DNA of 64,000 nt. Source: Emticicia aquatica (GTDB lineage: Bacteria > Bacteroidota > Bacteroidia > Cytophagales > Spirosomataceae). The translations under genes were made by a program, and so were the position numbers. The DNA lies in NCBI RefSeq assembly GCF_923079645.1, contig NZ_CAKLPY010000001.1, forward strand, positions 2,004,001 to 2,068,000, read 5' to 3'. The notes below the pieces were generated by a model. That model was not told the DNA's origin and did no database searches. It saw only the letters and a list, made by a program, of their open reading frames with translations. Shown one piece after another: positions 36,191-44,010 of this stretch (the stretch's first letter is position 1; each line of letters starts with the position of its first letter).

Positions 36191-36994
36191 TTATCTGGTC
36201 TGACTCAGTAATTGCTCCATTAAATCCTTCGTAAATCGTTTATTTATCATTTCACGCGTGAGTTTATAATAATCAATTGCTCCATTGGAATCGGGGTCAT
36301 AACTAAAAATATCCATCGCATGGGCTTGTGCTTCTGGAATAGCTACATTTTCACGGATGTAAGTATCTAAAAATTGTTCATTCAGTTGTTTTTTCGTCGA
36401 TTTGATTAAATCAATGCTCAGTCTTCGCCTTAGATTTGGGTTATATCTCGTTGCAAAAACTCCTCCAAGTTCTAAATCTGGACAAATCATTGACAACTGG
36501 CTTGCAAAAGTTAAAAAATTACGAAGACCTTCATAACTTAAAAATTCGGCTTGTAACGGAACAAAATAAAGGTCAGAAGCAACAAGTGCGATTCGGGCGG
36601 CAGTAGAGAGGCTCGGTGGACAATCTATGACAATAAAATCGTAGAGATGTTTTATTTTATTGAGTGCAAACTTAAGATTAAAAGGAAAAATCGGACTTGA
36701 TTTTATTCGTTCTTCCGTCGCTAGGAATCCCATAGAAGCGGGTAATAAATCACCTACTTCAGTCGAGATAACTACTTCTTCAAAGGTTTTATCTTTTAAA
36801 ATAAAACTACCACTATCGGCATTGAAAAAGTCTAAATTACTGTAACCAAAACAGCGAGTAAGGCTCGCTTGGGCATCAAGGTCAACAAATAGTACTCTAC
36901 TATTAGCAAAGCGATGAAGTGCGGTACCAACGTTTTGAGCAGAAGTTGTTTTTCCGACGCCACCTTTGTTGTTAACAAAACTGAGCGTTTTCAA
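36191..36994 (-). CDS. ParA/Soj-family ATPase, orphan
   Basis: A 267-aa deviant Walker ATPase. The motif KGGVGKTT is at residues 10-17, with the signature lysine Lys10; Walker A' LFVDLDAQASLTRCFG near 37 and Walker B DFIVIDCPPSLS near 115 are intact. ParA proteins position chromosomes, plasmids or protein cargo. No parB-like gene or clear parS cluster lies beside it, so it is likely an orphan that may position a cellular structure. A very good promoter is at 37028-37058. Confidence 0.9.
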   Translation of the reverse strand: MKTLSFVNNKGGVGKTTSAQNVGTALHRFANSRVLFVDLDAQASLTRCFGYSNLDFFNADSGSFILKDKTFEEVVISTEVGDLLPASMGFLATEERIKSSPIFPFNLKFALNKIKHLYDFIVIDCPPSLSTAARIALVASDLYFVPLQAEFLSYEGLRNFLTFASQLSMICPDLELGGVFATRYNPNLRRRLSIDLIKSTKKQLNEQFLDTYIRENVAIPEAQAHAMDIFSYDPDSNGAIDYYKLTREMINKRFTKDLMEQLLSQTR

Positions 36995-37027
36995 GGTATA
37001 AACAGCGTTTTATGGGACTAAGGTGAA

Positions 37028-37058
37028 CAAATATATATATAAATATATTCATTCCAAA
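37028..37058 (-). promoter_or_regulatory. consensus promoter for the ParA gene
   Basis: On the minus strand TTTG (37058-37055) and TATATTTG (37035-37028) are exactly 19 nt apart, an ideal match to the Bacteroidota consensus. The predicted start, about 37021, leaves a leader of about 27 nt. The remaining bases between here and the terminator at 37326 show no gene or structure. Confidence 0.72.
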
Positions 37059-37325
37059 TTTTCGAATTGTTTTTTGTAAATATTTGATAATCAATATTTT
37101 ACAAACAAAAAACGTATCCTTTCAATCATTTTTTTTAGCTCATTTTTACCTATTTTCTCTTTTTAAAACATTCTTAATTCTCTCATTATTTTTTCAAAAA
37201 AAAGTGGTTAAAAAATTAGTAAATTCAGAATATTTTAAAAAATTACTTCACCTGAAATTTCTCCAAATACATTTATATCTCCTCTAATTAGTATGTTAAT
37301 TCTATGATTTTAAATGGGACAAAAA

Positions 37326-37351
37326 AAGCCGTATTCTTTCAAATACGGCTT
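37326..37351 (-). terminator. terminator of the FGGY kinase gene
   Basis: AAGCCGTATT (37326-37335) pairs with AATACGGCTT (37342-37351), 6-nt loop; on the minus strand it is followed by TTTTT, 22 nt beyond the kinase stop codon. Confidence 0.85.
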
Positions 37352-37372
37352 AAAACATTTTTGATACTACTT

Positions 37373-38722
37373 TTAAAAAAATCTTTTCAGTTCAATTAGC
37401 TGTTCAGGAATGGCATTTGTATTCCAATGTTCGTGAATCACTAGTGCTGCTCCTAATGCCGATGCTTGAGCAATTTCAGAGGCAAAAATTTGTTTATTAA
37501 AATAAGTTTCAGCAAGCAAACTCATGTATATTTCATTTTTTGAAAAACCACCATCTACAAAAATTTTCTTTGGATTCGTTCGTCCCATTACTAGGTTCAA
37601 TGATGCCACTTGTTGGGCTACCAAATCAAGCATAAACTGATGATATGCTTCTTCGTAGGATTTAAACAAATTGAGATTTCGCTCCACAAACGGACAATCT
37701 TTCAATAAACCAACATCGGCTGTATCGGGTGTTGCTTGCTTAAATTTATTACGCAAAAACCAAATCATGTCTTGGTCAAAACTAACTTTTTTATAATAAT
37801 CAACTTCTTTGTTAAAGTATTCGGCCAAATGCTTGGTCTGACGTTCATGTTCATTGCCTGCAAAAAGTCTTGACGCTTTTACTGGTTTTCCTTCAAAATT
37901 TAGGTAGCACAAGCAATCTTTTTCTAACTCTGCATTGGTAAGTGGCTCTTCGTTAAACGGATTAATGCTAATAGCCCAAGTTCCAGTTGATAATAATATA
38001 AATTTTTCATCAAAAGATTTTAAATATGGAACAAGAGCCGACGAACTATCATGGATGCCGATTCCGATGGCACAACCATCTTTTGTTTCGGTTACATTAT
38101 TGGATAAAAGTGGCTTTTGCTGAACCGAATGTAAATGTTCGGCTTCAACCCAAGCATGATAATCGTTTTTCTGAAAATCCCATAAGGCTGTATGGCAGCC
38201 AAGGCTAGTAATTTCAGAAATAGGTTGATTTGAGAATACAAAATTGCAGTATTGCGGTAAATGAAGCGAATACCGAATCTGATGAAAAATAGTTGGTTTC
38301 GTATTTTTTAACCAATATAATTGCATACCCGAATTCAGCATTCCAAGCTCTGGAGAAGCCGTTTCAGTAAAAACATTGGTCGAATATTTTTCTGTAAAAT
38401 CTTTACTTAATTGTCGAGTAAAATTTTTGAGATAATTGTAGAGCGGCGTTATTGGCTTTCCTTCCGAATTGAGATGCACAAAACTAGCTCCATAGGCAGA
38501 AAAATTCAGCCCAACAATTTCATATTCTGGATTTTGCTTGATGCGATCAAAAGAGTTTTTGAGCCAAGAACTAAGTTTAATTAAATCATCGCACGGAAAG
38601 CCATCATCGTCTAAAATTTCTTCAAATTGAGATTGTTCTTCTTTAATTATTTGATAATTTTGGTCAAAGAGAAGCAATTTTTTATTGGTTTTACCAATGT
38701 CGAAAACGGCACAAACTTTCAT
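37373..38722 (-). CDS. FGGY-family carbohydrate kinase
   Basis: A 449-aa ATP-dependent sugar kinase with the actin-like ATPase fold: AVFDIGKTNKKLLLFD at the N-terminus (phosphate 1), GLNFSAYGASFV near 80, LLSTGTWAISINPF near 255 and VDGGFSKNEIYMSLLAE near 395. Sequence feel is closest to rhamnulokinase-like or fuculokinase-like members; the exact sugar is not determined. No isomerase or aldolase lies next to it. Sugar permeases are in the window (FucP-like at 30881, GntP-like at 47315) but not adjacent. Confidence 0.9.
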   Translation of the reverse strand: MKVCAVFDIGKTNKKLLLFDQNYQIIKEEQSQFEEILDDDGFPCDDLIKLSSWLKNSFDRIKQNPEYEIVGLNFSAYGASFVHLNSEGKPITPLYNYLKNFTRQLSKDFTEKYSTNVFTETASPELGMLNSGMQLYWLKNTKPTIFHQIRYSLHLPQYCNFVFSNQPISEITSLGCHTALWDFQKNDYHAWVEAEHLHSVQQKPLLSNNVTETKDGCAIGIGIHDSSSALVPYLKSFDEKFILLSTGTWAISINPFNEEPLTNAELEKDCLCYLNFEGKPVKASRLFAGNEHERQTKHLAEYFNKEVDYYKKVSFDQDMIWFLRNKFKQATPDTADVGLLKDCPFVERNLNLFKSYEEAYHQFMLDLVAQQVASLNLVMGRTNPKKIFVDGGFSKNEIYMSLLAETYFNKQIFASEIAQASALGAALVIHEHWNTNAIPEQLIELKRFF

Positions 38723-38880
38723 GTAGGTAATTTTGGAACAGAAATAGTTTTGTTTCTTAAATTGTATTTACGGTGTAAAAATACAAATTAATTGTTTAGA
38801 AACAATCCTGCACTCACCTCCTTCCCGAATCATTCAATTTATCTAACTTAAAGCCTTTTTTTTAAACTTTCAACTAATTA

Positions 38881-41712
38881 CTAAAGTCTAAAATTCTTTA
38901 AATTATAAGTAAAAGTGAGCATGAAATAGCGAGTTAATACTTGATTTCGTGCATCTTCAATGTAAGCAGTCGAAACATTTCTGGCGATGCTATTATTTTG
39001 TTTTAGCAAATCAAAAACATTGAGACGCAGTTCTGCAGCTTGTTTTTTCAAGAATTTATAGCCAAAACCAGCATTCCAAAGGGTAAAGTTTTGATTAAAT
39101 CCAGTACCTAAACCTGAATAAGCTTGGTTCAAAATTTCCGATTGAATTAAAAATCCTTTACCGAAAAGCCAATTTATTTTGAAAGAAGTATTTTGGAAAA
39201 TATAATTATTATTGAGCGAAGCCTGAGCAGTGTTTCGTACAATGCTATAAGTTGGCGAATACGAAAGCGTAAAATCAATTTTTTCACTAACATTACTACT
39301 CAAAACCATCCCGCCATTAAAACCATAAGTATTCGTAAAACTCTTAATATTATTAATCATATTAGGATTTTTTATGTAACTCAAGCCAGCATTAATGTTA
39401 ATATTTGATTTAATTTTTGAAAAAGGAATACCATAACTAATAAAAGTACGTGCATTGAGCATTCCATCGAGGTTGATTGGCTTGGTTAATTGTGAACCTT
39501 TAAAAAGTGTAACTCCTTGAGCTAGTTCATAATCTTTATCAGCAATAAAAGTTGACTGAACAATGGCATTATTTGAATAAGCCAAATTCAAAAACATCAT
39601 TATATTTTGGGCAGTTTTAGCATTTGTAACACCATAACGAAACGATAATGAGTGACTATAATCTTGTTTCAAACTAGGATTTCCTGTTGAAAGTTGTGTT
39701 GGGTTACTATTATTTATCACGCCCTGTAATTGATTAACTGAAGGAGCATTGGTATTTGTTCGATAGAAAATCCTCAAATTAGCTTTGTTATTAAATCTGT
39801 AATTATACATAGCATTAGGCAAAATGCTATTGAATGAATATGTAACATTTTGAGCTGTTGGATAAGTTTGTTCGCTTCCTAATTGAGCATTTTGATAAGT
39901 TGTTCCTAACGTAAAAAAACCTAGTTTTCCACGCAAACGGTAGCTAATCCCAGTTCGATTGGTGAGATATGTATTATCGAACACACTACTCAATGACTGT
40001 TTTAGAATAGAATATGTAAACAATTTTTCATCATAAGCATTCACTTCTCTATCTGAAGTACTTAACGTATAGGCAATATTATGGTCAAATTGTAATTGCC
40101 CTGTTTTCCCAACTGGCTCAGTATATGTTACTCCTAAAGCCATTCGGTTACTAGTTGTCAGAGCGTGTGTTTGTTGATTAACTATTTGAGTAGTATCCTT
40201 TGGTGTAAAATATCTACTTACCGAATATTGAGAAGTAAGTCCAGTTTGGTCACTTAGATTATTACCAATATTAACTGAGAATGTCCGTCCATTTTTAGCA
40301 AAACGATGCCTAAAAAGTAATTCTCCAGAAAAATTAAAACCATTATTAGTAGCGTTTTTATTGGTAAGATTAGTATTGATATTTTGATTTTGTAAATACG
40401 TTCGACTCGCAAGCGACGAAAGAGCATCGTTATTTTGCCAACTGATTTTTGGCGTAAAAACGATAGAGTTATTTTTATCTATATTATACTCTAAACGAAT
40501 ATTGGCACGATGATTTATGTTTTTATTTTGAGTTGTACTTGTATCATCGTAGGCTTGTGGCTGCGTGCCTAAATATTCTCGGTGCGTAATGCTTTGATTG
40601 CCATTATTGGCTGCATTGAAAAAATAACTGGTACTAAGTTTTACTTTTTTACCTAAATTATCGCTGTAATTTAAGCCAATTGAGGTCGTTTTGGCAATAC
40701 CTGGTTGCTGACCGACTGTAAAATTACTGGCATCTCCGCCCCCGCCTTGACCACCGCCACCACCTCCTCGCGGAGCTCCGCCACCACCTCCACCTCCGCC
40801 TTGTGGTCGTCCACCACCACCAGCTTGTATTCCTCCACCGCCAGTGCTACCGAGTACACCTAAAATATCTTGATTAGAAAAGTTTTGTTGATTGATATTA
40901 TTAGACAATCCGATGATTGTTAGTCGTTGGTCTTTCTTGAAAAAATTTACACTTGCTCCTGATTGATAACGTTGGTCGTCACCAGCTCCTGCATAAATTT
41001 TTCCAAATTGTCCATTATTTTTATTTTGTCTGGTAGTAATATTGATGGTTTTAACCGAATTTCCATCATCAAAACCTGTAAACTGTGATTGCTCACTCAA
41101 ACGGTCGAAAACTTGTACTTTGTCCACAATTTCGGCAGGTAAGTTTTTTAGTGCGAGTGCAGCATCATCGCCAAAAAAATCTTGACCATCAACCGTGACT
41201 TTTTTCACTTCCTCACCTTGGGCTTTTACAACGCCATTTTCGATGGTCACACCAGGCATCTTTTTTACCAAATCTTCAACTGTCGCATCTGGATTTGTCT
41301 TATAAGCATTAGCGTTATATTGAATTGTATCGCCTTTTTGTTCAACTCTCACTTGCTTTTCACGAATCGTTACTTCGCCTAATTGATTGGTATTTTCGGT
41401 AAGTTTCAGAATACCCAAATTTTTAAGAGAATTTCCAATTAAAACTCTTGTTTCAATATTAGAATAACCGACCGAAGAAATTCGCAAACGATAATTTCCT
41501 GATTTTAGGTTTGAAAGCTTAAAATTCCCCTCCACATCAGCCAATACCCCTTTTCTTTGTGTAGAATCTCTCGAATTAATCAACAATATACTTGCTCCCG
41601 AAACGCCAACATTACTTTGTGCATCCTGAACTGTGCCTATAAGCTCTGGCGTTTGTGCCATTGCACCAAAAACAATAAATACCAATATGATTTGTAGTAA
41701 TAGCTTTTTCAT
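38881..41712 (-). CDS. outer-membrane beta-barrel receptor with CarboxypepD-like N-domain
   Basis: A 943-aa TonB-receptor-like protein. Signal peptide of about 19 residues (ending GAMAQ); carboxypeptidase-regulatory-like domain (about 22-105); plug (about 115-225) with PDATVEDLVKKMPGVTIENG and KVTVDGQDFFGDDA; then an outer-membrane barrel with many alternating strands ending in FMLTFTYNLKNFRL, whose final residues are aromatic-rich as in barrel proteins. Between plug and barrel (about residues 290-330) is a glycine-rich insert encoded by an unusually GC-rich stretch at about 40735-40850. No TonB box or SusD partner is seen. The ligand is unknown. Confidence 0.88.
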   Translation of the reverse strand: MKKLLLQIILVFIVFGAMAQTPELIGTVQDAQSNVGVSGASILLINSRDSTQRKGVLADVEGNFKLSNLKSGNYRLRISSVGYSNIETRVLIGNSLKNLGILKLTENTNQLGEVTIREKQVRVEQKGDTIQYNANAYKTNPDATVEDLVKKMPGVTIENGVVKAQGEEVKKVTVDGQDFFGDDAALALKNLPAEIVDKVQVFDRLSEQSQFTGFDDGNSVKTINITTRQNKNNGQFGKIYAGAGDDQRYQSGASVNFFKKDQRLTIIGLSNNINQQNFSNQDILGVLGSTGGGGIQAGGGGRPQGGGGGGGGAPRGGGGGGQGGGGDASNFTVGQQPGIAKTTSIGLNYSDNLGKKVKLSTSYFFNAANNGNQSITHREYLGTQPQAYDDTSTTQNKNINHRANIRLEYNIDKNNSIVFTPKISWQNNDALSSLASRTYLQNQNINTNLTNKNATNNGFNFSGELLFRHRFAKNGRTFSVNIGNNLSDQTGLTSQYSVSRYFTPKDTTQIVNQQTHALTTSNRMALGVTYTEPVGKTGQLQFDHNIAYTLSTSDREVNAYDEKLFTYSILKQSLSSVFDNTYLTNRTGISYRLRGKLGFFTLGTTYQNAQLGSEQTYPTAQNVTYSFNSILPNAMYNYRFNNKANLRIFYRTNTNAPSVNQLQGVINNSNPTQLSTGNPSLKQDYSHSLSFRYGVTNAKTAQNIMMFLNLAYSNNAIVQSTFIADKDYELAQGVTLFKGSQLTKPINLDGMLNARTFISYGIPFSKIKSNININAGLSYIKNPNMINNIKSFTNTYGFNGGMVLSSNVSEKIDFTLSYSPTYSIVRNTAQASLNNNYIFQNTSFKINWLFGKGFLIQSEILNQAYSGLGTGFNQNFTLWNAGFGYKFLKKQAAELRLNVFDLLKQNNSIARNVSTAYIEDARNQVLTRYFMLTFTYNLKNFRL

Positions 41713-41874
41713 GCAATGCCTTGTTTATCAGAAGTTTGATGTTGTTATTCTTGTAAAAAAATAAACTTTTCACAGTCCTTAGATATAAGTAAACTATGAA
41801 AAGTTTAATGAAAGAATTCGTATTAACGACCAAAAACACACTTGTGTAGATAAATACAAGTAAATATATCAAAT

Positions 41875-43185
41875 TTAGTCATCAATAGATTGATAAATTA
41901 ATCGAGTAAACATCGCTTCAGAGCCGCCATCTGGAGCTGCTTGCGTTTGTTTCATCAAAACCATAATGATTTTTTCTTTAGGGTCTGCCCAATAATTCGT
42001 GTTGAAATAGCCTCCCCAATTAAACCTTCCCGCACTTCCATTTCCTTTGGCTTCACCATTTTGACTGATTACACTAAAACCTAAACTGAAAAAAGAGTCA
42101 CCATTTGGTCCTCCAAAAAGGTTGCCTGTTTGATTTGTTGCTGTTAATAATTCGACTGTCGTGCGGCTCAAAAAGCGTTTGCCGTTCATCGTACCACCAT
42201 TCAGTAACATTTGTAAAAAAGTAGCGTAATCTTTCGCAGTTGAAGACAAACCTGCTCCACCTGAGAAGAAAGTTTTTGCTCCAGAAATTGGATAATTCGG
42301 GTCATAAAAAGTTACGGGAAAACGAACCCATTTCTGCAAGCTATCAGGTTTGTGAATATAAACCAAACGGTCTTTCTTTGAATCAGGTAAATAAAAATAT
42401 GTATCCGACATGCCAAGTGGCTCAAACAAGTGCTGACGCAAGTATTCATCAAAAGATTTTCCCGAAACAATTTCAATAAAATAACCTAAAACATCCAGCC
42501 CTTCACTATAAGTAAACTTTTCGCCAGGATTGTGGTGTAAAGGCAATTTTGCTAATTTTTTAATATTATCGCTAATTTTTACTGGATTTGTAGTATATAA
42601 ATCTACAATTCCTGCTTTTTTGTACATCACATTAAATCTTTCATCGCCGTCAATTACACCATAGCCAAGCCCCGAAGTATGTGTCAACAAATGCCTTATC
42701 GTTATTTCTGATTTTGCTGGCTCGGTTGTATAAGTCGAGTCCGAAAACTTAAACGATTTTAATACTTTAGGATTTTTGAACTCAGGAATAAACTTAGAAA
42801 TTGGGTCATCTAACGAAAACTTCCCTTCTTCATAAAGCATCATTACGGCAGTTGAAGTAATGGCTTTTGACATTGATGCAATCCTGAAGATGTCATCCGT
42901 TTTCATTGCTTTTTTTGTTTGAAAATCGGCATATCCAAAAGCTTTTTGATAAACGATTTGCCCATTTCTTGTAAAAAGAGCCACCATTCCTGGCAGTTTA
43001 TTTTGCACTACAAGGTCGTTGAGAGCATTATCAATGCGTTTGAGTCTTTCCGAAGAAATCCCAACTGCTTCGGGCGAACTCGCAACAGAAAGCGGTTTCG
43101 ATGAAATCCCTGATGTTAGTGTAGTTTGAGCATTGATTTGATTAAAAAGCAACGCACAAAAAATCAGTAAAAAGTTTTTTTTCAT
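41875..43185 (-). CDS. secreted serine hydrolase, beta-lactamase/esterase fold
   Basis: A 436-aa protein with a signal peptide (about 20 residues, ending QINAQ) and a class C beta-lactamase-like domain. The catalytic SxxK is Ser104-Met-Ser-Lys107; the second motif is TYSEG near 217 (YSE instead of YSN); FNWGGYFNTNYWADP near 395 is in the place of the KTG-like third motif. Such proteins are usually esterases, D-aminopeptidases or peptidoglycan-related hydrolases rather than true beta-lactamases, so resistance should not be inferred. Transcribed alone on the minus strand. Confidence 0.9.
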   Translation of the reverse strand: MKKNFLLIFCALLFNQINAQTTLTSGISSKPLSVASSPEAVGISSERLKRIDNALNDLVVQNKLPGMVALFTRNGQIVYQKAFGYADFQTKKAMKTDDIFRIASMSKAITSTAVMMLYEEGKFSLDDPISKFIPEFKNPKVLKSFKFSDSTYTTEPAKSEITIRHLLTHTSGLGYGVIDGDERFNVMYKKAGIVDLYTTNPVKISDNIKKLAKLPLHHNPGEKFTYSEGLDVLGYFIEIVSGKSFDEYLRQHLFEPLGMSDTYFYLPDSKKDRLVYIHKPDSLQKWVRFPVTFYDPNYPISGAKTFFSGGAGLSSTAKDYATFLQMLLNGGTMNGKRFLSRTTVELLTATNQTGNLFGGPNGDSFFSLGFSVISQNGEAKGNGSAGRFNWGGYFNTNYWADPKEKIIMVLMKQTQAAPDGGSEAMFTRLIYQSIDD

Positions 43186-43259
43186 TGTTTGTTAAGGTTG
43201 AAATTGATTTTTAAGTCTATTTATCAAGTAAAAGTTGAATTTAATTAAGCTATTTTTAT

Positions 43260-44003
43260 TTATTCTCTTCTTTTTAAATTATCTAAAACAACAGCAGTTG
43301 CTATGCCGACATTCAACGATTCGGCAAAACCAAAGCGTGGGATTGTGATTTTTTGGGTTATTAGCTTTTCAACACTTGCACTAATTCCGTTAGATTCGTT
43401 GCCCAAAACAATGTATCCATTCGATGGAAACTCAAAATGATGCACATTTGCACTATTCAAAAAAGTGCCAATTATAGCCGAATTTGCATCCAAATTTTTA
43501 AAATACTCTGAAATTTCAACATAAAAAGTCTTAATTCTAGTAAATGAACCCATCGAAGCAGCAATAACTTTTGGATTATAAAAATCAACCGTATTTTCGG
43601 AGCAAATTACTTTTTTAATTCCATACCAATCGGCAATTCTAAGAATCGTTCCGAGATTTCCTGGGTCACGAATATCATCTAAAACTAAGACAAATTCATT
43701 CTTTTCGGCAGTTAATACTTTGTTTTCACGCATTTGCACAACTGCCAAAGCCGCATCATTGCTTTGTAATGTTCCTAATTTTTCTAGTTCATTCTGCGAA
43801 ATTTGTTCGACTGATATTTTTTTTAATACTTTTTCGTTTTCTAAAAAAAACTTTGGCGTACACAAAAGCAGTTCAATTTCAAAATCAGCATTCAATAATT
43901 CAAGCACACTTTTGGCACCTTCTACCAAAAATCGTTGGTGTTCTTGACGATATTTTTTTATTTGCAAGGATTGAACGTACTTTTGCTGTTGTTTTGAAAA
44001 CAT
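43260..44003 (-). CDS. TrmH/SpoU-family RNA 2'-O-methyltransferase
   Basis: A 247-aa RNA methyltransferase (start ATG at 44003; the frame is open to 44045). The N-terminal part (KYVQSLQIKKYRQEHQRFLV) is an RNA-binding L30e-like domain, and the C-terminal SPOUT knot shows VLVLDDIRDPGNLGTILR, SMGSFTRIKTF, YIVLGNESNGIS and IPRFGFAESLNVGIATAV. Target rRNA or tRNA base unknown. Its start lies 7 nt from the divergent TamL start, so each promoter has to be inside the other gene. Confidence 0.92.
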   Translation of the reverse strand: MFSKQQQKYVQSLQIKKYRQEHQRFLVEGAKSVLELLNADFEIELLLCTPKFFLENEKVLKKISVEQISQNELEKLGTLQSNDAALAVVQMRENKVLTAEKNEFVLVLDDIRDPGNLGTILRIADWYGIKKVICSENTVDFYNPKVIAASMGSFTRIKTFYVEISEYFKNLDANSAIIGTFLNSANVHHFEFPSNGYIVLGNESNGISASVEKLITQKITIPRFGFAESLNVGIATAVVLDNLKRRE

Positions 44004-44010
44004 ATTATTT

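Noticed and set aside
40671-40859. 62-codon frame over the glycine-rich region of the receptor
   Set aside because: It is a shifted-frame shadow of the repetitive GGN codons (Val/Glu/Ala-rich) and lacks any gene-like context.
41612-41872. 86-codon minus-strand frame upstream of and into the receptor gene
   Set aside because: It lies in the leader and the first codons of the receptor in another frame and has AT-rich, low-information composition.
41875-43185. Beta-lactamase conferring resistance
   Set aside because: The SxxK is present but the other motifs differ from true class C enzymes; the protein fits the broad esterase/peptidase branch better.
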